Shown: positions 42,588 to 51,576, numbered from the stretch's first letter. The stretch: 64,000 bases of DNA from Methanocaldococcus infernus ME (GCF_000092305.1 NC_014122.1:124001-188000), one strand, 5' to 3'. The notes: generated by a model from the sequence alone, not told the origin. A program made the numbers and translations.

Positions 42588-43613
42588 CTATTCCCTCTCA
42601 AAATAGGTATTAATGTCTAACCCTACTTTATCACAAATATCTTTTAACATTTTATATAAGTTTTCATCTACTTCAATTCCTTCTTTTAGTCTTTTCTTCT
42701 TATTATTCTCTTCAATCTCCCCAGGAATTAGGGCATTATCTCTTTTGATTTCCTCTAAAACCTTATCAACCTTCTTTTTAAACTCCTCCTTCCCTATAAA
42801 AAAGTCAGGATTTATAACTATAAAGAGGTCTCCTTTATTGCACTTCTCCTTTGGGTTGGCTGTCCCTTTTACATCACTTCCAACTTCTCCTCCACCAATA
42901 GCTGCTAAAACCTCTATGGCTAAGGCTAAGCCATAACCCTTAGGTCCTCCAAATGGTAGGATAGAGCCTTCTAAAGCTTCTTTTGGATCTGTTGTTATCT
43001 TCCCCTCTTTATTAATAGCACATCCCTCAGGAATTTTCATTCCCTTCCTTAAAGCTTCTAAGATTTTCCCCCTTGCTATTGAAGAGGTAGCCATATCTAA
43101 GGAGAACTTATACTTATTCCCCTTAAATGCTATGGCTATTGGATTTGTCCCTAAGATCTTTGTCTTCCCACCATAGGGAGCCATGGCTGGCTCAGTGTTT
43201 GTTATAACTATCCCAATTAAATCTCTTTCCAAAGCCATCTCTGAGTAAAAGCTGGCTATTCCAAAATGTCCTGAGTTTCTTGTAGAAACTGCAGAAATTC
43301 CAAACTCTTCAGCCTTTTTTATAGCTAACTCCATAGCTTTCTTCCCAACAACTTGCCCAAAGCCAAGGTCTCCATCTATGATGGCTGTAGCCTTTAAATC
43401 TTTAACAACTTTAATGTTAGGTTTAGGATTTAAATTTCCAAGTTCTAAAGCTTTAATATACTGTGGAAATCTCCCCAGGCCATGGGATGTAAATCCCTTT
43501 AAGTCAGCTTCAACTATACAGTTGGCTACAACTTTAGCATCTTCCTCAGGTAGAGAATATTTTTTTAGAATATCTACTATTAACTCCTTTTCCATCTCTG
43601 GTTTAATCTTCAA
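42588..43613 (-). CDS. comC: L-sulfolactate/2-hydroxycarboxylate dehydrogenase ComC
   Basis: 341 residues of the LDH2/malate dehydrogenase (type 2) family. ComC oxidises sulfolactate to sulfopyruvate in coenzyme M synthesis, and the same enzyme reduces oxoglutarate in methanopterin/coenzyme B routes. Visible: [39 protein letters not shown] (catalytic His), GTNPIAIAF, and [24 protein letters not shown] start at 43613, decided by GGGTGGAAA inside the cofG end. It is coupled to cofG. Confidence 0.9.
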   Translation of the reverse strand: MKIKPEMEKELIVDILKKYSLPEEDAKVVANCIVEADLKGFTSHGLGRFPQYIKALELGNLNPKPNIKVVKDLKATAIIDGDLGFGQVVGKKAMELAIKKAEEFGISAVSTRNSGHFGIASFYSEMALERDLIGIVITNTEPAMAPYGGKTKILGTNPIAIAFKGNKYKFSLDMATSSIARGKILEALRKGMKIPEGCAINKEGKITTDPKEALEGSILPFGGPKGYGLALAIEVLAAIGGGEVGSDVKGTANPKEKCNKGDLFIVINPDFFIGKEEFKKKVDKVLEEIKRDNALIPGEIEENNKKKRLKEGIEVDENLYKMLKDICDKVGLDINTYFERE

Positions 43614-44676
43614 TTTTCCACCCTAAAGCTTTAATTTTATTATAGACTTTTTCACTTAACCACTCTCTACTTATATACTTATCATAAACTGGTAATCTTA
43701 GCTTTAACTTTAATCCAAGCTCTTCACTCCATCTTCTTAACTCTTCCTCCTCTGGCCACTCAGCTTCAGGATTCACATAGTCTTTAGTTAGTGGAGAAAT
43801 CCCTCCCCAGTCATCAACCCCAGCAAGTAAAAAGAGTTGGCCAGTCTCTTTATTTAGATTTGGAGGGATCTGTATAGAAATGTCTTTTAAAATAAGCTTA
43901 GCTAAGATAATAACCTTAAGCATCTTCAAAGGAGAAGGTTCTCTAAAGTTTTCCATTGGTATGCCTTTCTTTGCCCTAAAATTTTGTATGATAACCTCTT
44001 GTATATGCCCATACTTATCATGAATCTCTTTTATCTTAAATAAGCTGTCTACTATTTCCTCCTCAGTTTCACCAATTCCTATTAACAAACCTGTAGTAAA
44101 GGGAATCTTTAACCTTCCAGCATTTTCTATCATCTCAATTCTTAACCTTGGCTCTTTCCCAGGGCTATATTTGTGTGCTACAGTGTTCATTAACCTCTCA
44201 GAAATATTTTCAAGCATTAACCCCATTGAGGCATTAACTTCCTTTAATAACTTAAGCTCTTCATAGCTTAAGATCCCACAGTTTGTATGTGGTAAGAGGT
44301 TAGTGTTCTCTAAGGTCCAATCTTCTAAGTAGTAGAGATACTCTAAAATGTTAGAAAAGCCCATCTTTTTTAACTCTTCTTTTATCTCCTTATTCTCATC
44401 AACTTTCTCCCCAAAGGTGAATAGAGCCTCTCTACATCCTAACTTATCTCCCTTAATTAAAATCTCTTTAACCTCATTAGGCTTCATAATCTTAGCTTTT
44501 TCTTCTCTAAAGATACAGTAGCCACATCTATTCCTACACCACTTTGATAAGGGAATAAAAACATTTTTAGAGTAGGTTACATAGCTTTTTTCTTCCTTAA
44601 TTAGGTTAAGATATTTGATAATCTCCTCTCTACTTTTAGACTTCAAAAACTTTATAGCCTCTTCTCTATCCAACAC
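43603..44676 (-). CDS. cofG: 7,8-didemethyl-8-hydroxy-5-deazariboflavin synthase subunit CofG
   Basis: 357-residue radical SAM enzyme. With CofH it builds the F0 chromophore of coenzyme F420. The cluster motif is [14 protein letters not shown] (C-x3-C-x2-C); further family segments are [45 protein letters not shown] and [17 protein letters not shown] start at 44676 directly after the nac stop, with GGTGAGTAA as RBS. The location between nac and comC gives a short F420/CoM biosynthetic string. Confidence 0.95.
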   Translation of the reverse strand: MLDREEAIKFLKSKSREEIIKYLNLIKEEKSYVTYSKNVFIPLSKWCRNRCGYCIFREEKAKIMKPNEVKEILIKGDKLGCREALFTFGEKVDENKEIKEELKKMGFSNILEYLYYLEDWTLENTNLLPHTNCGILSYEELKLLKEVNASMGLMLENISERLMNTVAHKYSPGKEPRLRIEMIENAGRLKIPFTTGLLIGIGETEEEIVDSLFKIKEIHDKYGHIQEVIIQNFRAKKGIPMENFREPSPLKMLKVIILAKLILKDISIQIPPNLNKETGQLFLLAGVDDWGGISPLTKDYVNPEAEWPEEEELRRWSEELGLKLKLRLPVYDKYISREWLSEKVYNKIKALGWKIED

Positions 44677-45030
44677 TTACTCACCTTGCAACTTTAATAT
44701 GGCTTCAGCAATATCTCCATTACACTCTTCTAAAGCTTTCTTAGCCTCTTCCTTTGAAACATTACATTGTTCAGCCACTAAGTTGATGTCTTCCTCTGTT
44801 ATCTCAACCTTAACCTCTCTCTTAACCTTCTTAGGCTTTCCCATAACTGAATAACTTTTTATTCCAAAAAGCTCCATCTCCTGAACTTTTGGCTCTTCAA
44901 AGATCCACTCCTCTTCATCAAAGATAAAGACAACTCTCCTAACTTTCAAATCCTTAGCATCCATCTCAAAGTCTTTCATCATCTTCTGCATTTTCTTTAT
45001 CATCCTTGGATTAAGCTTTCCTGGGAACAT
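44677..45030 (-). CDS. nac: Nascent polypeptide-associated complex protein (archaeal NAC)
   Basis: 117 residues: the NAC beta-barrel (MFPGKLNPRMIKKMQKMMKDFEM, KVRRVVFIFDEEEWIFEEPKVQEMEL, YSVMGKPKKVKRE) followed by a C-terminal UBA domain (EEDINLVAEQCNVSKEEAKKALEECNGDIAEAILKLQ). The homodimer binds ribosomes and emerging chains. ATG 45030 follows GGGGTGAAGAG. It heads the string nac-cofG-comC-unknown. Confidence 0.95.
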   Translation of the reverse strand: MFPGKLNPRMIKKMQKMMKDFEMDAKDLKVRRVVFIFDEEEWIFEEPKVQEMELFGIKSYSVMGKPKKVKREVKVEITEEDINLVAEQCNVSKEEAKKALEECNGDIAEAILKLQGE

Positions 45031-45103
45031 CTCTTCACCCCTTTCAAATTTAAAATAAAAATTATAAAAAAGATGTCATATATAATTTGCTTAAAAAATA
45101 GAT

Positions 45104-46144
45104 TTAAATTAAAACAGCTCTTGATATACAGATTTTAACTTCCTTCCCTCTTCTTAAGTTCATTCTATAAGCTTTTGATCTTATAACCTCTGAGTATAAC
45201 TTAGTGCCATCAACATCTAAGATAACTCTAACAGTTGATAAACTTAAAGGATAGACATCTAAAACTTTGGCATTAAAAATATTATCTTTTTTATAGAATC
45301 TACAACCTCCTCCATTCCCAACTAATATTATATCCTCTGGCCTTATGGCTAAGAGGCCATTATTATCTTTAACCTCATTCTTTTCAAGTGTAATACATAA
45401 GTCTCCATCAAATACAATTTTTCCATCTTCCTCTCTAACCTTACCCTTCAAAAAGTTTTTATAGCCTACAAACTTAGCCACAAATTCATTTTTAGGATGT
45501 TTTATAACTTCTTCAGTTTCTCCAAATTGTTCAATTCTTCCCTCTCTAATAATAGCTATTTTATTTGATAGAGCTAAAGCTTCTATGAAGTCATGGGTTA
45601 CATGAATAAAGGTTATCTCAGAACTTTCATGAATATTCTTTAGCTCAGAGATTAGGGCTTCATGGTTTAACCTATCTAAAGCATTCAGTGGCTCATCTAA
45701 TAAAATAACCTCTGGCTCCAAAACTAAGGCTCTTGCTAAAGCTACTCTCTGCTGTTCCCCACTACTTAAAGTTTCAGGCTTCCTATTTAGGAGATGAGAG
45801 ATTCCTAAGGCTTCACTCACTTCCCTAACCTTCTTTTCTCTAACCTTTTTATCTCTAATTCCAAAGCCTATATTGTCAAAGACTGTTAGGTGAGGGAAAA
45901 GATATTTTCCATGGCACATAACTATTTTTCTCTTATTTATTGGCTTCTCTGTAATGTCTTCTCCATTTAATATTATCTTTCCCTCATCCAACTTTCTAAA
46001 TCCTGCTAAGATCTCTAAAAAAGTTGTTTTTCCAGAACCACTCAAGCCAAGTAGGACAAAATAGTCATTTTTGTTTATCTTTAAGTGGTCAATACTTAAA
46101 GTGAAATGAGCTAATCTTTTCTTTAAATTTATAACCTCTAACAT
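45104..46144 (-). CDS. wtpC: Tungstate/molybdate ABC transporter ATPase (WtpC/ModC-like)
   Basis: 346 residues. Walker A LGLSGSGKTTF, signature LSSGEQQRVALARAL, Walker B VILLDEPLNALD and switch His in IHVTHDF are intact. The C-terminal 120 residues form a MOP/TOBE-like oxyanion-binding extension (LAIRPEDIILV, NIFNAKVLDVYPLSLSTVRVILD), which favours molybdate/tungstate over other cargo. ATG 46144 behind GGAG is chosen over 46162. Last gene of the operon wtpA-wtpB-DUF364-wtpC. Tungstate versus molybdate cannot be told from sequence. Confidence 0.88.
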   Translation of the reverse strand: MLEVINLKKRLAHFTLSIDHLKINKNDYFVLLGLSGSGKTTFLEILAGFRKLDEGKIILNGEDITEKPINKRKIVMCHGKYLFPHLTVFDNIGFGIRDKKVREKKVREVSEALGISHLLNRKPETLSSGEQQRVALARALVLEPEVILLDEPLNALDRLNHEALISELKNIHESSEITFIHVTHDFIEALALSNKIAIIREGRIEQFGETEEVIKHPKNEFVAKFVGYKNFLKGKVREEDGKIVFDGDLCITLEKNEVKDNNGLLAIRPEDIILVGNGGGCRFYKKDNIFNAKVLDVYPLSLSTVRVILDVDGTKLYSEVIRSKAYRMNLRRGKEVKICISRAVLI

Positions 46145-46145
46145 C

Positions 46146-46850
46146 TCATCTCCCCAATACACAGAATCTTTCCAAGTTTAACAGCTTTGATATCCCAGCT
46201 ATGGTTGTGCCATAGAAGATAATTCTTTTATTGTACTTCTTAGCCAAGTTGTAAATTTCTTCAAAGGTTCCATTAACTATGGTTGAGCCTGTAGCTAAAA
46301 CAATGTCAGATTTCTTTATTAGCTCTTCATTGTTACTTCCATGGATAACCTTAACTCCATACTTCACCTTTCCAACATTCTCAGGGTTTAGGTCAGAGAC
46401 TATAACATTCTCAGCTCCAAAGGTTTTAACTAACTCCTTAACAAAGGCTGGCTGAAAGCCAATAATCCCTACTCTCTTTATATTCTCTTCCTTCAACATC
46501 TTAGCCAACTCTTTTGCACACCTCTCTGGCTCATCCCCTTTACAGTGTTCAGTCTTATCAGTAAGGTTGAGATATTTCATAACAGCATTTAGCACAGCTA
46601 CAAGCTCTTGAATATTATTTCTCTCTAAAACCTCTCTTATAGTTCCTTCAAACTCTATAGGCTTGTCTGTAAAAGCCTCTCCTTTACAGTCTTTAAGGTA
46701 AGCTCTTAACAAAACTTCTTTTCCAGTAACTAAGGGATAATCCTTTATCCTCTTAGTGTCAAGCTTTGGATCAGCTACTTTAATAACCACTTTCTCATCA
46801 AGTAAATTATATTTCTCAACCAAATCTTCTAAAAATTTTTTAACATTCAT
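46146..46850 (-). CDS. DUF364 protein inside the oxyanion transporter operon
   Basis: 234 residues. The C-terminal half is a DUF364 Rossmann-like domain: RVGIIGFQPAFVKELVKTFGAENVIVSDLNPENVG, IKKSDIVLATGSTIVNGTFEEI and KRIIFYGTTIAGI. The N-terminal half resembles DUF4213 (VIKVADPKLDTKRIKDYPLVTGKEVLLRA) and holds a Cys pair (CKGDEPERCAKEL). The family is sometimes annotated as a heavy-metal chelatase-like protein, but no reaction is proven. It sits between the permease and ATPase genes, overlapping the former, so it is likely to handle molybdate/tungstate or a metal cofactor. Confidence 0.8.
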   Translation of the reverse strand: MNVKKFLEDLVEKYNLLDEKVVIKVADPKLDTKRIKDYPLVTGKEVLLRAYLKDCKGEAFTDKPIEFEGTIREVLERNNIQELVAVLNAVMKYLNLTDKTEHCKGDEPERCAKELAKMLKEENIKRVGIIGFQPAFVKELVKTFGAENVIVSDLNPENVGKVKYGVKVIHGSNNEELIKKSDIVLATGSTIVNGTFEEIYNLAKKYNKRIIFYGTTIAGISKLLNLERFCVLGR

Positions 46851-47619
46851 AACTTCTCCCTAAGATTAGTTTTATTGACAAAATAACTAAGATAGCTATA
46901 ACAATGTGAATTAGAGAGATGGTTAAAGCCAAATCTATATTCCCAATTGAAACATTTAAAAATATTGCTGTTGGTAAAGTCTCTGTCCTGAACTTTGTAG
47001 CTCCAGCCAGCATTAGAGTGGCTCCAAACTCTCCAAAGGCTCTTGCCCAGCCTAATATGATGCCAGCAATGATTCCATTTTTAGCCATGGGTAAGAGAAC
47101 TCTGAAGAAGCTTTCAAGCTTTGAACACCCTAAGCTTTGGGCTATATACTCATACTTTATATCAATACTTTCAAAGATAGCCCTTGAAGTTTTAATGATA
47201 AAAGGAGTTGCTATAAAGAATTGAGCTAAAATTATTCCATTTGGAGTAAAAATAAGAGGTAGAATAGAATTAACAAACTTTCCAATTGGGGAGTTTCCTA
47301 AGAATATGAGTAGAGAGAACCCTGAAACTAAAGGAGGAAGAAGAATAGGAAGGTTTATTAAGCTATCTATGACCTCTCTCCCAGGAAAGGAGTGTCTTGC
47401 TAAGAAATAGGCTGATGGAACTCCTATGAGAGAGGCTAAGAGAATAGCAACAATTGAACACTTAATACTTAAGAGTGTGGCAAATCTAACTTCATCAGAG
47501 GTTAGTGAGTGTAAGAGAGAATTTATAGAGATGTTTAAGAAGATAGTTAATATTATGGTAAGAACAAACAATATAAAGAATGCTAAAGTAAGTAGGGAAA
47601 GAGATTCTAAAGCTTTCAT
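46840..47619 (-). CDS. wtpB: Tungstate/molybdate ABC transporter permease (WtpB/ModB-like)
   Basis: 259 residues, six transmembrane helices. The ABC permease coupling motif is EYIAQSLGCSKLESFFRVLLPMAKNGIIAGIILGWARAFGEFGATLMLAG, where the RAFGEFGATLM ending is typical of molybdate/tungstate/sulfate permeases. The ATG at 47619 overlaps the wtpA stop (ATGA) and follows GAGGTTATAGA. The 3' end overlaps the DUF364 start. Confidence 0.92.
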   Translation of the reverse strand: MKALESLSLLTLAFFILFVLTIILTIFLNISINSLLHSLTSDEVRFATLLSIKCSIVAILLASLIGVPSAYFLARHSFPGREVIDSLINLPILLPPLVSGFSLLIFLGNSPIGKFVNSILPLIFTPNGIILAQFFIATPFIIKTSRAIFESIDIKYEYIAQSLGCSKLESFFRVLLPMAKNGIIAGIILGWARAFGEFGATLMLAGATKFRTETLPTAIFLNVSIGNIDLALTISLIHIVIAILVILSIKLILGRSYEC

Positions 47620-48380
47620 TCTATAACCTCAAATCCATACTTTTTAAAAATTTTCTTCCCCTCAGTTAAAACAAAGTTGTAAAACTTCTCAGCATCTTCC
47701 TTATCTTTTGTAGTCTTCAATATTGCAATAGGGACAGTTTTAATTACATTGTATTTAGGCTCTATTTGAATGACATCAACCTTATTTTCATAACCTGTTA
47801 CACTTGACTTCCACACTATTCCAGCATCAGCATCACCTTCAGCAACATAAAGAAGAACTTGGTTAACTGTAGCCCCCTTAACAACAATATTTTTCTCTAT
47901 TTTTTCTTTTAGTGTTGGATAGTCTTTTCCAAACTTTTCCATGATTTTTTTAAAGGCTCTACCAATAGCTATATGCTCATCTCCAACAGCTAACTTAATA
48001 TTAGGCTTAGCTAAATCCTCTAAACCTTCTATATGCTTAGGATTTCCTTTTTTAACAACAATAACAGGAATGTGCTTAGTTAAATTTGCATATTTTAAAA
48101 TATAGCCCTTCTCTTTTAATTTTTCAACATAAAAATAAGCTCCAGGCATGAAGATGTCTCCTTCCTTGGTGGCTAAGATCTTAGCATATAGGTAGCCAGA
48201 GCCTGCATAGTCAAATTTAACCTTAACTCCATACTTCTCTTCAAACAACTTCCCAATCTCATCCATAGGCTTCTGCATCCCAGCCCCAACATAGGCATGA
48301 ATCTCTTTCTCTTCTTTAGTAGTAGTACAGCCACAAATTAAAACTAAAAGAAGTAAAATAATAAGAAGGAGTTTCTTCAA
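47616..48380 (-). CDS. wtpA: Tungstate/molybdate-binding lipoprotein (WtpA/ModA-like)
   Basis: 254 residues. Signal peptide with lipobox-like LILLLLVLICGC places the lipid Cys near 17 for membrane anchoring outside the cell. The mature part is a type 2 periplasmic binding fold of the ModA/WtpA group: IHAYVGAGMQKPMDEIGKLFEEKYGV, DYAGSGYLYAKILAT, IKLAVGDEHIAIGRAF, VKGATVNQVLLYVAEGDADAGIVWKS. TTG start at 48380 with GGTGG upstream. The promoter region holds a perfect GGAA-N6-TTCC site. Confidence 0.9.
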   Translation of the reverse strand: MKKLLLIILLLLVLICGCTTTKEEKEIHAYVGAGMQKPMDEIGKLFEEKYGVKVKFDYAGSGYLYAKILATKEGDIFMPGAYFYVEKLKEKGYILKYANLTKHIPVIVVKKGNPKHIEGLEDLAKPNIKLAVGDEHIAIGRAFKKIMEKFGKDYPTLKEKIEKNIVVKGATVNQVLLYVAEGDADAGIVWKSSVTGYENKVDVIQIEPKYNVIKTVPIAILKTTKDKEDAEKFYNFVLTEGKKIFKKYGFEVIE

Positions 48381-48419
48381 TATAGCCCACCTATATAGTT
48401 TATATAGTTTTCGGAATAA

Positions 48420-48433
48420 GGAAACTTATTTCC
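48420..48433 (-). promoter_or_regulatory. NrpR-type GGAA-N6-TTCC site upstream of wtpA
   Basis: GGAA-ACTTAT-TTCC is a perfect match to the NrpR operator and lies 40-53 bp upstream of the wtpA TTG start, among TATA-like elements (CTATACTATATA reverse strand at about 48434-48445, and another at 48396-48405). It also forms part of a larger imperfect palindrome from 48413. In the opposite direction TTATATATAAAA (48450-48461) would serve the MBL gene. Regulation of oxyanion uptake by nitrogen status is inferred, not shown; about half a chance match is expected in 64 kb. Confidence 0.5.
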
Positions 48434-48494
48434 TATATAGTATAGAAAATTATATATAAAACTTACGGCAATAGTTTTCCTTAAAGGTGGTACT

Positions 48495-49088
48495 ATGCTA
48501 AAGCTTCTATATAATGGAGAGCTAATAAGAGAAAATGATATCATAAAGAAAGCTTCTTCCTCAGTAACTCTAATTCAGACAAAGGAGCATAATATTATAG
48601 TAGATACTTCAACAAAGGATAAGAGAGAATTAATAATAAAAGAGCTAAATAAGCTAAATTTGGAGCCAAAGGATATAGATGTTGTCATCAATACACATAG
48701 GCACTATGATCACATAGAAAATAATGATCTATTTAAGGAAGCTATAGTTTATGCCTCTCCAAAGGAGTGTGTAGAGAGGTGTAAAGGCTGCTTAGTGTAT
48801 AAAAAATTAGATGAGATAGAAGAGTTTGAGCCCATAGAGAACTTTAAAGATGATGAGATAACAATTATAAATACTCCTGGGCACACCTATGGCTCTATCT
48901 CTGTTATTTATAAAGACTATGTGGTTGTTGGAGATGCCATTCCTTTAAGAGATAATCTATTTAAAAATATCCCTCCAAGGGTTAGGGTTGATTATAGATC
49001 AGCTATGGGAAGCTTAAAGAGGATAAAGATGTTAAAAAAGAATATTGTTACTGGCCATGATGGAATCATCTATAAGGATGAGTATTAA
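48495..49088 (+). CDS. Metallo-beta-lactamase-fold hydrolase
   Basis: 197 residues. Zinc-ligand motifs of the MBL fold are present: NTHRHYDHIENN (HxHxDH), TPGHTYGSISVIY, VVVGDAIPLRDN and the final VTGHDG. It looks like the small MBLAC1-like/glyoxalase-II-like group; the substrate is unknown. ATG 48495 follows GGTGG, and TTATATATAAAA at 48450-48461 is a good TATA box. It is divergent from wtpA and convergent, with 4-bp overlap, with the C5-epimerase-type gene. Confidence 0.85.
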   Translation: MLKLLYNGELIRENDIIKKASSSVTLIQTKEHNIIVDTSTKDKRELIIKELNKLNLEPKDIDVVINTHRHYDHIENNDLFKEAIVYASPKECVERCKGCLVYKKLDEIEEFEPIENFKDDEITIINTPGHTYGSISVIYKDYVVVGDAIPLRDNLFKNIPPRVRVDYRSAMGSLKRIKMLKKNIVTGHDGIIYKDEY

Positions 49089-49981
49089 GTCCATTTATTA
49101 TAATATTTTAAGTAAATTTTATCTCCTGTTAAATTATAGAGAGTTAATAAGAGTTGCTTATGCAACTTCTCATAATGCTTATTACAGAGCTTATTAAGAG
49201 AGTCATAATAACTCCAAGTTCCAGCATCATATTGAGGGAGAAATGCTTTTATTGACTTTAATCCCTCTTCATATAAGAACTTAGCTTTTTCATTCCCTGT
49301 TTTGTTGGCAAACTCTCCTATCCAAATAACAGAGGTTATAAAGCCATTTAATACATAAGGAGGATTTTTAGAAGCATACTCTGGGAACCAGTAATAGCTT
49401 TCATTTCCAAGCTTCCTTATTTTTAATAATCCACCATTTTCAACTGGAACTGTAAAGGCATTTAAGGCTTCATTTGCTAACTTTAAATATCTTTTCTCTC
49501 CAGTGGCTTCATAAGCAAGATACAAAGTTTTTAAACATCCTGCTTGACAAAGAGATCCAGCCCAACCCTTTGATAAGTTGTAAATAGGAAAGTCAAAGTT
49601 ATATCTCCAAATAATAAATGTTGTGCCATTAACTTCACAATGATCAGCCTGAGAAATTAAATACTCTGTTAGAAATAAGGCTCTTTTTAAATATTCCTGA
49701 GCCTTCTCAGGGTCTTTATCCTTTAGTTCAAAGTATTTATAAAAGCATCTTCTTGCCTCATCATTTACATTATGAGGAGTTATCTGATATCCTATATATT
49801 CTCCCTTAATAGTTCCATAGTAAGTAACTGGCATTAGAACATCTTCAACCTTAAAAGGAGTTGGATTTTTAAAGTACATGGAGCAATTATTAACTTCTTT
49901 ATGACTTGAATATCCTAAGAGAAGTCCTGAAAGAAAAGAAATAGGAATAAGGAAAATTAAAAATAAAACTTTTTTATCCAT
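49085..49981 (-). CDS. Membrane-anchored D-glucuronyl C5-epimerase-domain protein
   Basis: 298 residues. One N-terminal transmembrane/signal segment (KKVLFLIFLIPISFLSGLLLGY) puts the rest outside the membrane. The body resembles the C-terminal domain of D-glucuronyl C5-epimerase: NFDFPIYNLSKGWAGSLCQAGCLKTLYLAYEATGEKRYLKLANEALNAF, then FVPVENGGL-like sequence and YDAGTWSYYDS. In animals this domain flips glucuronate to iduronate in heparan sulfate. Here it may act on a surface glycan or S-layer sugar. It is immediately downstream of the transketolase gene, one base away. Confidence 0.75.
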   Translation of the reverse strand: MDKKVLFLIFLIPISFLSGLLLGYSSHKEVNNCSMYFKNPTPFKVEDVLMPVTYYGTIKGEYIGYQITPHNVNDEARRCFYKYFELKDKDPEKAQEYLKRALFLTEYLISQADHCEVNGTTFIIWRYNFDFPIYNLSKGWAGSLCQAGCLKTLYLAYEATGEKRYLKLANEALNAFTVPVENGGLLKIRKLGNESYYWFPEYASKNPPYVLNGFITSVIWIGEFANKTGNEKAKFLYEEGLKSIKAFLPQYDAGTWSYYDSLNKLCNKHYEKLHKQLLLTLYNLTGDKIYLKYYNKWT

Positions 49982-49982
49982 T

Positions 49983-50924
49983 TTATCCCTTTATCCACTT
50001 TATAATTCTCTTAGCTATTCCCTCTCCATCTAAGCCATAGTATTTTAAAAGCTCATCAGCCTTTCCACTTCTTCCAAACTCATCAGGAATTCCTATTCTT
50101 AATAGCTTTTTCCCTCCAATCTCAGCTAAAACCTCTGAAACTGCTCCACCTAAGCCTCCTATAATGCTGTGGTCTTCAACAGTTACAATTAAGTCATTAG
50201 CCTCCTTTATGGCTTTCTCATCTATTGGCTTAATGGTAGCCATCTCTATGACTTCAGCATCAATTCCTTTCTCTTTTAATATTTCCTTAGCCCTTAAAGC
50301 CTCTGGAACCTCTTCTCCAGTGGCTATTATTGTTAAGTCTTCTCCCTCAGCCAAAACCTTAGCTTTTCCTAATTTAAACTCAGCCTCTTCCTCACTTTCA
50401 TAAATAATTTCAGTATCTCTCCTTGGCATCCTTACATAGAAAGGTCCATCTATATTGGCTATCTCTCTAATTATATTCTTTGTATGGTAGTAATCAGAAG
50501 GAGCTATAACTCTCATGTTTGGGATAGCTCTCATTATTGCTATGTCCTCACACATCTGATGAGAGGCTCCATCTTCACCAACTGTTATCCCTGCATGTGT
50601 AGCCACAACTTTAACATTTAGCTTAGGATAGGCTATTAAATTTCTAATAATCTCCCAAGCTCTTCCAGAGGCAAACATGGCAAAGGAAGAGGCAAAAACT
50701 ATTTTTCCAGTTGTTGCCAACCCTGCAGCCATTCCTATCATATTTTGTTCAGCAACTCCAGCATTAAAAAATCTGTCAGGGAATTTCTTAGCAAACATAG
50801 CTGTCTGTGTTGAGGATGAGAGATCAGCATCTAAGACAACCAAATTTTTATACTTCTCTCCAAGCTCAACCAATGTTTCTCCATAACCTTTTCTCATTCC
50901 TTTATATAATCCTGTCAATTTCAT
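49983..50924 (-). CDS. Transketolase C-terminal subunit
   Basis: 313 residues covering the pyrimidine-binding and C-terminal domains of transketolase: LVVLDADLSSSTQTAMFAKKFPDRFFNAGVAEQNMIGMAAGLATTGK, ATHAGITVGEDGASHQMCEDIAIMRAIPNMRV, and VTVEDHSIIGGLGGAV. The TPP-binding N-terminal subunit is a separate gene in archaea and is not next to it here. With rpe it makes pentose phosphates. ATG 50924 behind GGTGGAG is chosen over 50933. It overlaps rpe by 23 bp. Confidence 0.92.
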   Translation of the reverse strand: MKLTGLYKGMRKGYGETLVELGEKYKNLVVLDADLSSSTQTAMFAKKFPDRFFNAGVAEQNMIGMAAGLATTGKIVFASSFAMFASGRAWEIIRNLIAYPKLNVKVVATHAGITVGEDGASHQMCEDIAIMRAIPNMRVIAPSDYYHTKNIIREIANIDGPFYVRMPRRDTEIIYESEEEAEFKLGKAKVLAEGEDLTIIATGEEVPEALRAKEILKEKGIDAEVIEMATIKPIDEKAIKEANDLIVTVEDHSIIGGLGGAVSEVLAEIGGKKLLRIGIPDEFGRSGKADELLKYYGLDGEGIAKRIIKWIKG

Positions 50925-51576
50925 TTTCTCCACCTACACTTTCTCTTAAAGCTTTTACAGCCTCTTTTATATCCTCTTTTCCAAATATTGCTGAAGCAGC
51001 TATGATAGCATCAGCTCCAGCTTTTACTGCTAAAGGGGCTGTTTCAGTATTAATTCCTCCATCAACAAATATCTTAACATCATGCCCTCCTTCTACTATC
51101 ATGCTCTTTAACTTCCTTATCTTCTTAACCATAATTGGAATAAACTTCTGCCCAGCAAATCCTGGCTCAACTGTCATAACCAAAACTCCATAGACTTCAT
51201 CTAATATATACTCTATCCTTCCTATTGGAGTTGCTGGATTTAAGGCAACAATTGGCTTAGCTCCAATTTCATTAATCTTATTTATTATTCTAAATGGAAA
51301 CTTAACAGCTTCAATATGGAAAGAGATATAATCCATATCTTTAAACTCATTTATGAATAGATCTACATTCTCAACCATTAAATGAACTTCCACTGGAAGA
51401 GAGGTTAGCTTTTTAACATGCTTAGCTATTCCAATTCCCATACTTATGTTAGGAACAAAGTGGCCATCCATCATATCCACATGGAAGAAATCTACCCCAG
51501 CCTCTTCAGCTTTTTTTAATTCCTCTTTCAAATTACTGAAATCAGCTGACAATATAGAGGCTCCTATTAAAACCAA
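50902..51576 (-). CDS. rpe: Ribulose-phosphate 3-epimerase
   Basis: 224-residue TIM barrel. Family signatures: GASILSADFSNLKEELKKAEEAGVDFFHVDMMDGHFVPNISMG, VEVHLMVENVDLFI, VLVMTVEPGFAGQKFIP, and IFVDGGINTETAPLAVKAGADAIIAASAIFG. TTG start at 51576 behind GGTGAG. The upstream region holds TTTTTATAATTATAAA (reverse strand, about 51628-51645), a reasonable TATA element. Translation is coupled to the transketolase gene. Confidence 0.95.
   Translation of the reverse strand: MVLIGASILSADFSNLKEELKKAEEAGVDFFHVDMMDGHFVPNISMGIGIAKHVKKLTSLPVEVHLMVENVDLFINEFKDMDYISFHIEAVKFPFRIINKINEIGAKPIVALNPATPIGRIEYILDEVYGVLVMTVEPGFAGQKFIPIMVKKIRKLKSMIVEGGHDVKIFVDGGINTETAPLAVKAGADAIIAASAIFGKEDIKEAVKALRESVGGENEIDRII

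Noticed and set aside
48413-48433. Dedicated molybdate (ModE-like) operator
   Set aside because: The wider palindrome is imperfect and does not resemble a site I know for ModE; the embedded GGAA-N6-TTCC is the better explained motif.
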